From the NCBI GenBank assembly GCA_936432065.2, contig OW386289.2:94981736-95045735 (forward strand): a stretch of DNA of 64,000 nucleotides, written 5' to 3'. Positions 1-11,871 of the stretch are shown here, in pieces; positions within the stretch are counted from its first letter, which is position 1; each line of letters begins with the position of its first letter. The DNA is from Rutpela maculata (lineage: Eukaryota > Arthropoda > Insecta > Coleoptera > Cerambycidae). A program made the translations under genes and the position numbers. Under the pieces are notes generated by a model. It saw nothing but the letters and a program-made list of their open reading frames with translations. It ran no database searches and was not told the DNA's origin.

Positions 1-860
1 AGTATAACACCACGTGTAAATGTAATAAAAAAATTTAAAAATTGCAAAATTTGTAAGTCCACCCGACACAATGACTTAAAAATTATTACGTATCTCAACA
101 CTCTTAGTAAGTAATTATATAACTTGGCACGTTTATCGACACCCCTATACGTATATAAATAAATAAACGCTGTTTCACTTTGTAAACACCGTGTATATAT
201 GACACTGCAAAGCTTTACAATTTTATAAACACCGCTGAGCGAAACAAGATTTTGAAATAAACACTTTTTTTTTTATAACCCCTGTATAAAGTATTATTGT
301 AAAAGTAGACACTTTTGATCACGCTCGTATAAATTCACAAATTTAATGTTACAGATTTTATATATAACACACCTCGTACTAACAATACAAAAATAATTTG
401 AGCTACTTGAATGCTGAGTATGCACATCTCTCACTTTTCTATATACCCTCTGTATATGAAACACAAAATCGCATACCCCACATATATTCTATGTACGCAG
501 TTCACTAACACATGTACACATATAGTATACGACAACACTTCTCGTACACAATCCTAAATAATGTACGTATAAAAATACCAACAATGTAAAAGTACAAACA
601 ATGTAAATATACGCACCCCGTATACACTTAAACAATATCGCATACAAACGAATATTAATTTACGTATTTAAAAAAAATAAACAACTGTTTAAAGTACACA
701 CTGTATAAATATCAACCAACAATCAATGCAACACACAATCTCCTGATTTGTTTTCAAATATCCACCCTGTACATTCAGTACACAAAAATTTCTTTTCAAA
801 ATGACGTATAAGTATGAAACATAGAAATAGTTAATCACCAAGAAAGTTTTAAATGCTACT
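1..860. repeat. Degenerate ~84-bp tandem repeat region
   Basis: A motif of the form ACACC(C/G)TGTATA or ACACxTCGTAC recurs near 188, 278, 366, 446, 532, 614, 697 and 762, mostly 80-88 bp apart, in very AT-rich DNA. The copies are strongly diverged, so this is either an old satellite-like array or a periodic non-coding sequence. No coding sequence is seen. Confidence 0.45.
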
Positions 861-1678
861 CATGCATTATAATATTCAAATATACGTACTTGTCTTGCCA
901 TCTGTCGTATATCAACGAAACTAAAATAATACTGCTCTTCCGAAAATTAGTTTGTCTGTCTTGTCTAGGACGAGGATAGGAAATGGGATAAAATAAAATA
1001 GCTCAATAAAAGACACCGGCTAAAATAAGTACACCAAATTTGCAAAAGCTTTATTTAAACTTTAATTATGTGCCAACATCTGGAAGACTATTATTTTTCT
1101 AAAGCAAAATCAATTTAATTTTCAGCCCCTATAGTTGCGGCGCCATTTTGTGGCGCTTACTTTCAGATTAGAAATTTTAAATAGCAACCACGCGCGACAG
1201 CTCTTACAGTCGTAGCCGGGGGTGGGTTCGCTTAAGAAGATTTTGCTTTGGCGATGTACTTATTCGTTGGTTCTTGTTTGTTGGTTACCAAAAATGCACG
1301 AGCTATTTTCTTTGCGGGCGCCAGCCGATCGCTAGGGATCGACAAGGGAGGGGAGTGACAAAACAAGCAAAATAATTTTAAACACAAGGAATAATCATAA
1401 TAATAATTTAATAATAAATATATGTACGTGGTACAAAATAAATGACAAACAATGACTAAGTAAATTCTGAGCAGTATTAACAAATAAAGGTAAATATAAA
1501 TAATGAACGATAATAAAATTAAAGTGATCGCGAAATCAGCCCTACCAAGAAAATTTAAATGTCTTCGTACATTAGATACGGAACGCGCCCCTACTATTAG
1601 GAATTTACTGTTTGACAGCAACCTTACTTTTAAGAAATTTGACAACTCGATGACAATAGTTGAAATTCGAAATTAATA

Positions 1679-1750
1679 ATGGTAAATGATAAATTTAATT
1701 CATCTGGAAATGCTATATGCTATTTTGGCGATTGCCCACTTGAACAACAG
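1679..1750 (+). other. Possible short first coding exon (speculative)
   Basis: An ATG at 1679 opens 24 codons that end exactly at CAG followed by GTAGGT at 1751, a good splice donor. About 530 bp upstream lies a GC-richer stretch with a CGCCATTTTG motif (1140-1150), the reverse of a YY1/Pho-type site, which could be a promoter region. No downstream exon can be recognised and the peptide (CYFGDCPLEQQ at its end) matches nothing I know, so chance is quite possible. Confidence 0.15.
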
Positions 1751-1759
1751 GTAGGTTAT

Positions 1760-3700
1760 AATAATAAAATAATAGAACATGAAATAATGCACAAGCTAAA
1801 TGTGTGTGACTACCCAAAGTTTTAAAAAAATGCAAAAGTGCACGTCAAATAAATGTGCAATTCTTAAACATTGATAAGAGCTAGACTATGTCTTGTTTTA
1901 GGTTTTCTATAAAAATTTAATACCCAAATAACAGTTGTTTAGTGAGTTTACAAGATCTTACAAAAATAAGTCACCGACAGAAAATAAGAGACTTTTAACG
2001 AGTTGGCAGGTTTTCGCTGCGGGCTGGTACTTCTCACTGTTGTGTTAACTTAGGTAGGACCCTTGGGCTGAGACGGATATAATAAAAAAGATGGACTTAC
2101 AGTCGTCTCGCCGAGCGAGTTAATCCTACTTGCACCTTATTCGGTTGCGCTTCTTGGTGGAGCTGCTAGACATGGCCCAGAAACAACGGCAGGTTATGAA
2201 CAGTTCTTTTGGACCAGATAACTTTCCATGTGGAGGCGTCTCACAATATTAATATGTTCTTAAAATGTTTCCACGCAGTGGATGAAACAATGCCTAGCGG
2301 GATCCTTAGATGGCTCAGGCTCTCAATGCCAGAATGACTTTACCAGGGAGGATTTTAAAATTGTTTTAGCCTTGATTTGAATGACATAAAATTATAGATG
2401 AGTGAAATAATTAAATTCGAGAGTAGAAAAGGAACCTGGAATTAAATATTTCTCCAGTAAGTATCTAGCAGGAAAATTAAAATCAGTAGCAACCAACTCA
2501 CCCTAGTTCTTATGAGGTCCTAACACTTCACAAATCAGGAGAGAAATGCCAGGAAATTCTAGATTTCAAAATGGTTACCTTTTTTTTTGCCTCTCAGGTT
2601 TTTTGTTCAAAAAAACTTATAACATGCTACTTTAGATTTTAAAAATCCCTGTTTTAAAATGTCAAATCAATATCAAAACAAAGTGCAATTTAACACTAAA
2701 GTTATTTAAATTACCTCAAATAAGCTGAAGGTAAAGCCAGAAACATTTTAAGAACCCTTGTCTAAATTTATTTTGAAACTCATTGTTTATTAATTTGAAC
2801 TTGTCATAACCTAGCCTGTTTGTTTCCATTTCAGGTCCTTGAAATTAAAGCTTTAAATTGAAAAGGGACATAGCACATGGGATGACAGGACAAGTCAAAT
2901 TTCAACCGTTACATATTTAATTTAGATGAATTTGTTAACTATACTTTGTATTTTATTAAATATTTTCTTTTCATTGTTTTATTTCCTATTAACTATATAC
3001 ATGCGTATCTAACTGAAAACAACAAAATAAGTTTATCTACTAAAGAAATTATTTATTGTCCATTGATACTCACTTCTAAGAAGAGTCAGAATGAGACTTA
3101 CGAAGATATCAAGAAAGGTTATAACAAAAAATAACTTCATGCTAGTATCTATCTAAGCAATAAACAATGATATGTATTTATAACAAACATAATTCAAAGG
3201 GCATTTATAACTACAATCCAAGGCATTTCCGACTGATTGTGTTCACCGACTTTAGACGACTTTCACAGTTTGTTTCATATAGTTTTTCAACGGCGAGTTT
3301 TTAAATTTCCTTTCTTAATTTATTGATCATTCTAGTATTATGAGGCATCTAGGGGGCTTCATAAATAATCAATAGCTAACAAAAACAACTGCACTTTATT
3401 CCAACATAAACTAGACAAAATACATAAAAGCAGATTAAAGCCATTTCCCTCCTTTTAGGAAGTCAAAGCATGAATAAACATTCTAATCTAGAGCCGTTAA
3501 GAATACAGTAATACACCCTGTTTTATCCACCAGTTTGGCGGGTAATTTAAATTTGTAACGGCTAGAACGCCACACAAGTCTTGTAATGCGGCCGTTTTTC
3601 CTACAACATAAACCCATATTAAAAATCAAATTCCTACATTAAGATACAACTTACCACAAATAAAACGCTTAGAATACATTGTAATTTGTTACTTTACTTG
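1760..3700. other. Unassigned AT-rich DNA
   Basis: No gene recognised. A moderately GC-rich patch at 2000-2340 looks less AT-rich than its surroundings and may be part of an old LTR or other element, but I find no repeat partner, primer site or coding motif. The short ORF at 2946-3134 has no recognisable domain. Confidence 0.3.
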
Positions 3701-3739
3701 ACATTGAAATGGTCTCCACAATAAGAAGACTTGGTCCCT

Positions 3740-4384
3740 CTCAAACCTGCGGTACTTAGTCTTAGAGATGTGGATTCTCTTTGGTACCGGGAAGAGTCAG
3801 AGATACATGAGCATTAATGCCATGTTTGAAAGTAGAGAAAGAAAGCAGAGAAAGAGAACATAAAGATGTTGCATTGAGAGGATTCCATGCATTCACTGAA
3901 TCAGATTTAACGTCATCATTTACAATGAAAGGGAAACAGACTGCCTGGAAAGTGTGAAAATCATTTTCTGAAGCTGCTGAACCCTTCCAAGCTATCTCTA
4001 TACCACAACAATCTATTTCTCACGAGACTTTCAAGATCTGAAGAAGTTTACTGTTTTGCTTTACTACAAAGACGCAGAAGACTTCTCAGTCAATCATGTT
4101 AGCTTTGCTTCAAAAAGTCGCAGTCTACAAAGTCTGCCCCCAACAAAAGAGGTACTAAGGCAGCATTTTCAACGTTCAGTATACCAGGTAAGACAAATTT
4201 GGGGTCGTGCATGCTCAGTGATGGACAACATTCCAGAGCCAGATGGGGATGGACCATGGTAATGGGGGTGGACGCCGGTCTGGTCTTCTCTTCCTTCTCT
4301 TACGGCCGCCTGCAAAGAATTAGTTAAGTGTAGTTGCTCTGGATGCCGTACACGATGATCCTACTCAAAATCCAAGGTTCCATG
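3740..4384 (+). pseudogene. CXC-domain transposase-like pseudogene, copy A (5' part)
   Basis: Broken fragment of a multi-copy protein family that has two other copies here (19.7-20.4 and 29.5-31.4 kb). In order: a TGKSQRYMSIN segment (from 3786), a HAFTESD...GKQTAWK block (3880-3955; related copies read HSLTGCD and HVLSGYD), a stop-interrupted linker, an LPPT...QHFQRSVYQVRQIW block (about 4136-4200), and the first half of a cysteine-rich CXC (tesmin/TSO1-like) domain with CKELVKCSCSGC from 4311. Frameshifts and stops make it nonfunctional. It is cut inside the CXC domain by the hAT element at 4385; the remaining cysteines resume at 7208. The first half of the protein, including the acidic nuclease-like motifs seen in the other copies, is absent or unrecognisable. 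Known: such proteins are repetitive in many animal genomes. Inferred: transposase of an Academ-like DNA transposon. Confidence 0.7.
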
Positions 4385-7207
4385 TAGGGATTGCAATTTA
4401 CCGGAAGTTTTAATAACCGGTAAATCGGTAAATAAAAATGTAAATAACCGGTTAACCGGTATTTACCGCTAATTTTTAGAACGAATGATTATGGTGGCGA
4501 AAATGGCAATGGGCCTTTCCCATGTAATGGAACTTGATGATTATTTTGTCATAAATCATTTATTAACACGTAATAGATATTGTATATACACGTCATATCC
4601 TATAATATTTTAATTTTAAATGGATATTTTAAAAATAAAAATATTGTCTAATTCACTCCATATTTCGAACAAATAAACGCGCTCAAATTACGTCATGGGG
4701 AGAACTCCAATCGAAATTTAACAATTTCTGGATTCATAGGGCATTTGCACGTGACGTCACAGCTAACCTCAAAAATATGTGTTTCTTAAGATTTAAGAGC
4801 TATTATTAAAATTTCTGCTTTCTTCCCGTATTTTCAACTAAAGTCTAGTTCAGAGTAATGTTATGAAGTTCTAAATACCTTGTCCTAATAAAATAGGGCT
4901 CTTTTTGTAGGTTGGAAGTCTAACCTGTAATTAGCAGTCTATTTTTATTAATCAACAATATTGAAAAATTATTTACGTGAATTTTTAAATATTTGCTAGG
5001 AGCCAGTACGGCTTCAAGCTAAACATGCGTATACAAACATTTAAAATGAGAATAAACTTGAAAAACTTAAAATTTAAGTTTATGATGCAGATGCCGTATA
5101 CCAAAAAGTATCCAAACCTCTTGATATTTCTGAATTTTACATCTTGTCTGGAAACCTGCCGATGAGACTATTTCCATGTTGCCTAATGTGTATGAATGTT
5201 TAACGTTAGAGGCAATGCTTTAATTATTTCACTAAAGAATGTCTACTTTTTATCTCCGCTTTTAAAAATAATGAATTTTCATTGAATAATACCACTTCCT
5301 ATAATAAAAATGATAAGAATTAACAGAAGAAACACACTTTCGACATGTTGGCTCCCAACAAATAACTGACATTTGGCAACAATGATGGGAATAAAATAAA
5401 TAGATAAGTTATGTTCTCTTATTTACGATTTACATTGTGATCGCACGGATTTAGTATTTTGACTTCATAACTGTGTTTCTTAATTATTTAAAAGTGTGTG
5501 TATGTGTACTGTGTAGACATAAGAAAAATGGAGATAGATTTTGAGAAGGCAGCAAGTGATAATCTCCCTATTATTGACAGTGAAATGGTGAATGACAATT
5601 CCTGTTTACTTAAATAAAATAACTGTTACTGATAAATCTTTAGATTTAATAATGATTTTAAAAATTATTCAATAAATGTAAAAGAAAATAAAACACTTAA
5701 ACCTAGTTGTTTATATTTATTAACTGTAATTTGTATACTACAAAAGTGAAATGAATCATATTTTAACGTTTTTATCAGTGTTCGTATATTTAGTTTTATA
5801 AATTCAGCAGGTATGAAATACCTGTAACTATAAATGTATTATTATATATTAGTATAGTAACTAGAGATTTTAACTTTGGAATAATGTCATATGATTTAGA
5901 TTTCATTCATTTTTGGCAACTTGATAGTAAATACATCAAAGAAAAGTTTCTGTAGTTTCACACGTCACTAGACTAGAACTAACAAAGCTTGATGACATGT
6001 CTGTCAATTCTGTAAAGATAGAAAGAGACAAACACTTATACGTACAATCTGCTCATATGTAGCCTCTACCAAGGGTGCTAGAGTATACTGATTGGTCATT
6101 CCCCCCATTTCGTCATCAGTGCAGAAATATTGCCGCCAATTTTAAATTCATATAACATAATTATTTTTTCTGTAGAAAAGAAGCAAATTTCGTAAAAAAG
6201 AAAAAATTCGGGTGAGTTTTTTTAAAGAGAACTTTTCAAATATTCAATTAAAAAGGCTTGTCTTTTTCCATGTATAAAAATATCTAAGTTTAACAAAAAC
6301 AGGGTGTGCAAAACCCCACCTTCCTTAGAAAAAGACGACCCACTGGGTATTTAGGTGGGTTTTTGGTGGGTTTATCTGGGTTATTGTGGGTAATTGTGAT
6401 TTATTCTGGGTTTTTGTAAATATTCTTAGTTATTCAGTTGCATTTTTTATTTTTTTTTTCCTCCAAAAAAAAACGAAAATCAAACAAAAACCCAGATGGG
6501 TTTTTCTAAAATCAAAAACTCACAAAAACCCACCCATTTTACACACCGGTTTTTTCTAATGGGGGGGTTTTGTGCCATCCCTGAACAAAAAACATTTTTG
6601 TATACGTATAATTAATATAATGAACAAACAAAAGGATTTTTTATCAAAAGGAAAAATATAAATGAAATAAATTTAAATAAACAATTATTCTGTAAATAAC
6701 AAAAATATCAACTTAAATAACAAAAATAATAAACATAAACTCAAATAGGGCATTTACTGAATACCTAATCAAAAAATTACAAAATTTTTAAAAAATATCC
6801 TGTTAAAAGAGTTAGTTTTTCAAAGCTATATCTGTTAGTCATCTGATATTTGTTAGGTCGATAAGTTAATAAGAATTGGTAATAACATACTTCTAAATGT
6901 AATTCCACGAATATTTGCAGCAGTGAAATATTCAATTTCCTGCCACAAGATATTGTCAATGTCTCTCTTGTATTTCTTGTGGCTCGGTGTCTGGGTTTTA
7001 CTTTTTATATTATTTATTTATTCTTAAAAGTGCTCAGTGTTTGGACAGTCACTCTGTGTTTAATGAACACTAGTCACTGACATAAATAGAAACGTTGAAT
7101 ACGTGACACATCGTAGGTTCAGAATTTACCGAAATAACCAGTAATTATCGTCATGTGTTTTTTGTCCTATTAACCGGTTAACCGGCTAACCGGTATTGCA
7201 ATCCCTA
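4385..7207. mobile_element. Non-autonomous hAT element, 2.8 kb, TSD GTTCCATG
   Basis: The ends are perfect inverted repeats, TAGGGATTGCAAT at 4385 and ATTGCAATCCCTA ending at 7207, flanked by an exact 8-bp target duplication GTTCCATG (4377-4384 and 7208-7215). An 8-bp duplication is the hAT hallmark. Subterminal copies of AACCGGT/ACCGGTTAACCGGT lie at 4400-4470 and 7171-7194, the kind of motif hAT transposases bind. No hAT transposase domain can be read inside, so it was probably mobilised in trans. It interrupts copy A of the CXC family and itself contains a 284-bp hAT MITE. Confidence 0.92.
6300..6583. mobile_element. hAT-type MITE, 284 bp, TSD AACAAAAA
   Basis: Terminal inverted repeats CAGGGTGTGCAAAACCCC (6300) and GGGGTTTTGTGCCATCCCTG (ending 6583) are flanked by the 8-bp duplication AACAAAAA at 6292-6299 and 6584-6591. 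The interior is two G/T- and C/A-rich arms (GGTGGGTTTTTG and its reverse) that fold into a long hairpin. It has no coding capacity. It lies inside the larger hAT element at 4385-7207, so it is the youngest of three nested layers. Confidence 0.88.
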
Positions 7208-7285
7208 GTTCCATGCATGTTACTTTGCACGAACTGCACTGGAGGTTGACAAAGCAGCAATAAATACAAGAAAAGGCATGCGTTT
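7208..7285 (+). pseudogene. CXC-domain pseudogene copy A, 3' part after hAT insertion
   Basis: Immediately after the hAT element the sequence reads VPCMLLCTNCTGG, the C-terminal cysteine cluster of the CXC domain begun at 4311. The 8-bp duplication at 7208-7215 belongs both to the insertion site and to this coding remnant. It decays soon afterwards. Confidence 0.6.
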
Positions 7286-8260
7286 AATTGATTATTTTTA
7301 AATTCGTTTCACAATTTCAAGATCATAATATTGCTTTGTTGATCCAATTTCTTAATATAATAATAATATATAATTAATTAGTTCCAGGGATGAATTGGAA
7401 GATAAAATAAATGATTGCGAGTGATCTAGAGTCGTAAAAGCTCTATAGAAGCAGTTCATTTACATGAATATATCTTAGTATTTAGTAGTTTTTGTTTGTA
7501 ATTTTTTTTTTACTTAATGTAATAAATACCACCACCATATACATAAACCTTTTTGTGGGGAAAAATGGATATTGAGCACAATTAAAACTTGCTTATCAAT
7601 GAAATTTGTGAGAGAAATGAAATTTTCAGGTTTTTGAAAATTGCGCGGAACCCTCAAGGTGTAGAGAAAGTGTCCTCTTTACAAGAGCTTTCAAACAAAA
7701 AGAAAATAGAAATCGGACCACTAGGAGCTGAGAAAAAAAATAGTGTGGCTAATGGCGGCCATCTTTAATGGCCGCCATTTTGGTGACCTGCACTGATTTT
7801 CAAGTAGCCCCCTATCTCAAAAGTTACCTTTTGACATCAACTATGACCACAGAAAGTGGCACATCCCAATCAAAAAATGCAGCTTTCTTTGGTATACCCG
7901 ACGTACTGCCGTGCGCAAAAAAAAATGGGATAAGTCTTATAACGTATTTTTGCTAAAATCTAGTTATGTACATCTAACTTTAATTTTTGTGACATTGTCA
8001 GTTATTTGTCAAAATTCATTGCAAGTGTGCAAATAGAGACAGATTTACATTAGAAAAAAAATAGTTGTCATATTTTTTTTTCGCTCACGACAGTACTAAT
8101 AGTTTAAAAAGCATCACAGTATACACACTTCTAACGGTCACCAATTTGAAAAAGGGAGTATTTTACCATGCTATTTTACACCGATACCAAATTTGAAATA
8201 AAAATTTTTTTAATGTGTTTAAAAAGGTCTACACACATACAAACATTCAACACACATTTC
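7286..8260. other. Unassigned, possible 3' flank of copy A
   Basis: No gene. At 7748-7780 there is a short palindrome AATGGCGGCCATC...GATGGCCGCCATT-like (AATGGCGGCCATCTTTAATG then GCCGCCATTTTG), resembling the AAGATGGCGSC motif in the TIRs of copies B and C. This could be a remnant of the right TIR of copy A, but no left partner was found. The ORF at 7768-7956 shows no domain. Confidence 0.3.
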
Positions 8261-8261
8261 T

Positions 8262-8420
8262 TAAGATTAATAAATCTAGGATACAGTACGTGCAGTATGA
8301 AAGTTATAAGGCTGCAAACATAAAGGTCTTATCGGGTGTCCCACAGGCCTCTTGTTGAGTATATTTTTAGATGATATAATTTACTCTATGAATATCAATT
8401 CTTTGATGTAATGAAAATTC
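8262..8420 (+). pseudogene. LINE reverse transcriptase scrap
   Basis: The frame from 8262 reads a segment with QYVQYESYKAANIKVLSGVPQAS followed by a stop. This matches the non-LTR RT pattern where an NRxQxV strand precedes SGVPQGS (RT motif 5). A frameshifted LFLDDIIYSMN-like piece (normally LFLIYINDL) follows. Only about 50 residues survive, so the clade cannot be assigned beyond a jockey-like look. Confidence 0.5.
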
Positions 8421-8620
8421 ATCAGTTGGTTATCCCCACCGAAAGGGGTTAAAAAAATGAAAAATTAACAAAATATGACCAAAAAATTATTATTTCTTTG
8501 TAGGAATGCGCCGCCTTTGAATTTAATCAAACTGACGTAGCACGGTGCAACCACATCACTTCCCCTCCCCCTTTATCAGATTTGGGACTGATAGCAAAGC
8601 TGAAGAGGGTAGAAGTGACT

Positions 8621-9366
8621 TTTTGGTTTTAATCATACTACAAAAATAGCAAAATAAGTTGGAAAGATATTGACCCAATGCCAGTGAACTCTACAACAAC
8701 AAGTAGATATAAAAGATATTTACTTAAATCCGTCGATGATACAAAAACACCAAACTTGGGCGGTACTTTTGTACCTGCCGCGGTGTCCTAATTGTTCGGC
8801 CGAAAGCAAAAAACCCTGCACTTTGACACGCGCCAGCTTAACTTTTTATGTCAATGAAGGAAATATGAACATCTCCGATATGTTATTTCCCAAGTAAGTT
8901 CACTGCCCTATCATTGACCACAGACAAACAACAGTAACGTATATTTGTAAGTTTTAATGCAACACAAATTACTAAATTACCTCAGATGACTCTTTTTGGT
9001 TTTAATCATACTACAAAAATAGCAAAATAAGTTGGAAAGATATTGACCCAATGCCAGTGAACTCTACAACAACAAGTAGATATAAAAGATATTTACTTAA
9101 ATCCGTCGATGATACAAAAACACCAAACTTGGGCGGTACTTTTGTACCTGCCGCGGTGTCCTAATTGTTCGGCCGAAAGCAAAAAACCCTGCACTTTGAC
9201 ACGCGCCAGCTTAACTTTTTATGTCAATGAAGGAAATATGAACATCTCCGATATGTTATTTCCCAAGTAAGTTCACTGCCCTATCATTGACCACAGACAA
9301 ACAACAGTAACGTATATTTGTAAGTTTTAATGCAACAAAAATTACTAAATTACCTCAGATGACTCT
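8621..9366. repeat. Two-copy tandem duplication, 373-bp unit
   Basis: Copy 1 (8621-8993) and copy 2 (8994-9366) are the same length and nearly identical; the only differences I see are AACACAAATT versus AACAAAAATT and small changes at the edges. The unit has no ORF. The near identity points to a recent duplication, or to a genome assembly artefact. Confidence 0.93.
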
Positions 9367-9760
9367 AAAAGTTTGCAGAGATTTTCCCACATTGAAGACT
9401 AGTACACCATATTATTTTCGGCATGTTGTGGTAAATCACCCTGTGTAGACTACAGGCTAAGTGCAATATGTTAATTTACCTCTAACCATCAAAAACATAT
9501 AACGAGGCGTCATTCAGTAGGCAATGGGGAACAATCCAAGCCAGTTCTTAATATGTCCGACAGATTGCACCATGTGTACTCGGTTTAATCATTCTGAACA
9601 CATCATATAATATAACCTGCAATAGTTTAAATTTCCGAGAGTTTCCCAATTTTTCATTCACAAAGATGAATCAGGTAGATGATTCAAAGAGATACTGTTC
9701 GTATCGACATTGGATATAACATAACCTCAACAGCGCGAACAACCCACATACCTAGAATGA
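9367..9760. other. Unassigned spacer
   Basis: No coding or repeat signature recognised between the 373-bp duplication and the probable LTR upstream of the Ty3/gypsy primer site. Confidence 0.3.
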
Positions 9761-9761
9761 T

Positions 9762-10076
9762 ATGTGAAACAACCGAGTACGGCTGCTGTACTCTGGCGGA
9801 AATAATAAAAAGAAATGTTCCCCATTAACTTATATAGTCATTTATGGCCTCAGCGGCCTCAGCCTCACTCACTAACCTGTAAGGAAGTCTGGAGTTTCTA
9901 TAGAGATGGAAGAAAACAAAAAAAAGAATAACATATTATTAAATATTATATTAAAATGAAATAATTCGAATTATAATTAATCAATTTTATAATATACCAA
10001 TATAATTATAAATAACAAAAATATATGTTTATATCTTCAAGAATTTCATTACTAATTATAGTTATACAACTATAAA
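9762..10076 (+). repeat. Probable 5' LTR of Ty3/gypsy element (limits uncertain)
   Basis: The DNA directly 5' of the primer-binding site should be the end of the 5' LTR. TGTGAAACAACCGAG near 9762 is a plausible LTR start (TG) and the sequence runs to CAACTATAAA before the primer site at 10077. No second LTR copy exists in the window, so the boundaries are unverified. Confidence 0.35.
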
Positions 10077-10090
10077 TTGGTGACCCCGAC
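10077..10090 (+). promoter_or_regulatory. Primer-binding site TTGGTGACCCCGAC
   Basis: TTGGTGACCCCGAC is a typical tRNA primer-binding sequence of insect LTR retrotransposons. It lies 518 bp upstream of a Gag ORF. A near copy (TTTGGTGACTCCGACG) occurs at 36692 and an inverted one (GGGGTCACCAATTT) near 39967. Confidence 0.75.
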
Positions 10091-10607
10091 AAAGAGCACA
10101 TATGGCCTCCAGAAGAATTGTAGCTCAACATTTGGACAACTAATTTCATTTCCCCAATGGTACCCTTTTTTATTCTATCCATATCCCTGATTTTGAACAA
10201 TTTCAAACTGATGGCATCAAAGTTTATTTCATAATACTATTAATTTATAAGGAAAAACATAAAATTCGCACTATTCACAAGCTTAAAGCTCTTTCCTGCA
10301 ACCCAAATCTACCATTATTTATGATAGTCAAGACCCAAACGATGCTGACATTTTAAGGAAATTTTAAAGAAGAATCTCTCAAATAATTTCAACTTTTTGG
10401 ACAATCCACTACAACCAAGTTTGTATTCCACCCACAATTCCTTTACTCATGAAGAGAAGAAAAATCACTGATGTTTTTGGTATACCTCCTTTGAATTGAA
10501 TCCCTTCCCATGACCTAGATTGAAGTTTTCGGTGCCATTTTCTTAGTGAATGAGTTAACTTATATTTCCCTTTTTATTTAAGAAAACAGTCAATCAGTCA
10601 ACCAATT

Positions 10608-11345
10608 ATGCCAACACAACCTTCAAACGATCTTTCAATTGAACCTTTAAATCTTCCTCAAACCCACTATGTCACATCCGTCAAGCTGCCCCCGTTTTGG
10701 AAATCAAAACCTGAAATTTGGTTTACCCAAATCGAGTCGCAGTTTCTAGTCGCAAAAATTGTCAATGACAAAAAGAAGTATGACCAGGTTATAGCTAATT
10801 TGCCATTAGATGTGATAGATAATATATACGATGAAATATCTAGTCCCCCTGAAACAGATTTATATATCAATTTAAAGAAAATTTTAATTTCACGTCTGAC
10901 ATCGAGTGAAGAGAAACGTCTCAATGATTTGCTCTCAGGTTCTCAGATGGGTGATCTGAAGCCTTCAGATTTCTATAGATCCATGGTGAATATGGTTGGA
11001 GGTTTTAGCATGGTTAGTCAATATTTATTGATTAAATTATGGAAAAGACGTTTGCCTCAGACTGTTTACATTGTTATTACAGCTTCAGGCAAAACAGATA
11101 CCAAAGAGATTCTCGATATTGCAGATCGGATATGGGAGTCTTGTCAAAATTCGATGGTTGCATCATACTCTAATAATCTTGTTGACTCTGAATCAACCCC
11201 GTTATCAGATTCAGTTTCTACTATCAAAAATTTTTCAATTACTTTCCATGATTCAATTAATCAAGTCTTACAAAGACAAGAAGTTCTTAATTCTCGATTA
11301 AACTCTTTAGAATCTAAGTTACCTAATCAATCTTTCGAGCCTTAA
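10608..11345 (+). CDS. gag: Ty3/gypsy Gag-like protein (245 aa, intact ORF)
   Basis: An intact 245-codon ORF encodes a Gag-like capsid protein. The N-terminal third holds the LPPFW.....WFTQIESQF pattern common in Ty3/gypsy Gag, followed by a helical region (YDQVIANLPLDVIDNI, RLTSSEEKRLNDLL, LKPSDFYRSM) typical of the capsid fold. The C-terminus ends at a stop (11343) just before a cysteine/histidine segment (11346-11571, CYYHQLYGANAYRC) that is normally part of Gag or the Gag-Pol junction, so the stop is probably a mutation or the natural Gag end. Gag would bind and package element RNA in cytoplasmic particles. It follows the primer site and precedes protease and RT on the same strand. Confidence 0.85.
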   Translation: MPTQPSNDLSIEPLNLPQTHYVTSVKLPPFWKSKPEIWFTQIESQFLVAKIVNDKKKYDQVIANLPLDVIDNIYDEISSPPETDLYINLKKILISRLTSSEEKRLNDLLSGSQMGDLKPSDFYRSMVNMVGGFSMVSQYLLIKLWKRRLPQTVYIVITASGKTDTKEILDIADRIWESCQNSMVASYSNNLVDSESTPLSDSVSTIKNFSITFHDSINQVLQRQEVLNSRLNSLESKLPNQSFEP

Positions 11346-11871
11346 CCTTCTAATTCTTTCTGCAATAATTGTACTAGTAGAAACAATTCACAAACTCGTT
11401 TTTCTAATCGCAATCGTTCACCCAGCCGTAATAATGTCCCCAGGAAGTTTGATCGTACTAATAATACTATTTGTTACTACCATCAACTTTATGGTGCCAA
11501 TGCTTATCGTTGTGGAGGTGAATGGTGCAAATTCAGTAAAAGTTGTAAAAAATCTGATAATCCTCAAAGATGACTAAAGTTTGATAATTTTATGACGTCT
11601 GACTTTGACATTTCCATCGCCTTTTTATTTATGACAGATCTAACAACTTGCGCTTCCTCATCGACACCGGAGCCGATTTATCTGTAGTGCAACGTAATGT
11701 TTTCACAGATTTAAAAAAGAATTTCGATACGATATTAACCGCAGCTAATGGGGCTCAACTATTTATACATACGGAAAGAAATTATTAAAAGTAAATCTAA
11801 ACTTACGCGGATTATTTCCTTTCGTTTTTAATATTGCAGGCATTGACATTCCGATCATTTTAGCGGATTTC
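11346..11871 (+). pseudogene. Ty3/gypsy Gag zinc finger and aspartic protease remnant
   Basis: Downstream of Gag the sequence encodes a C-x-x-H..C finger (11472-11520) and then, after a stop at about 11571, the aspartic protease signature RFLIDTGADLSVV (catalytic Asp codon at 11663). The protease continues to GAQLFIHTERN, stops near 11787, and resumes in another frame with IDIPIILADFLSHFGL leading into the RT ORF. The reading frame is therefore broken at least twice. This order (finger, DTGA protease, RT) is that of Ty3/gypsy pol. Confidence 0.75.

Noticed and set aside
1232..1645. 137-codon minus-strand ORF
   Set aside because: Composition is driven by AT-rich low-complexity DNA (Ile/Leu/Tyr runs) and no domain is seen.
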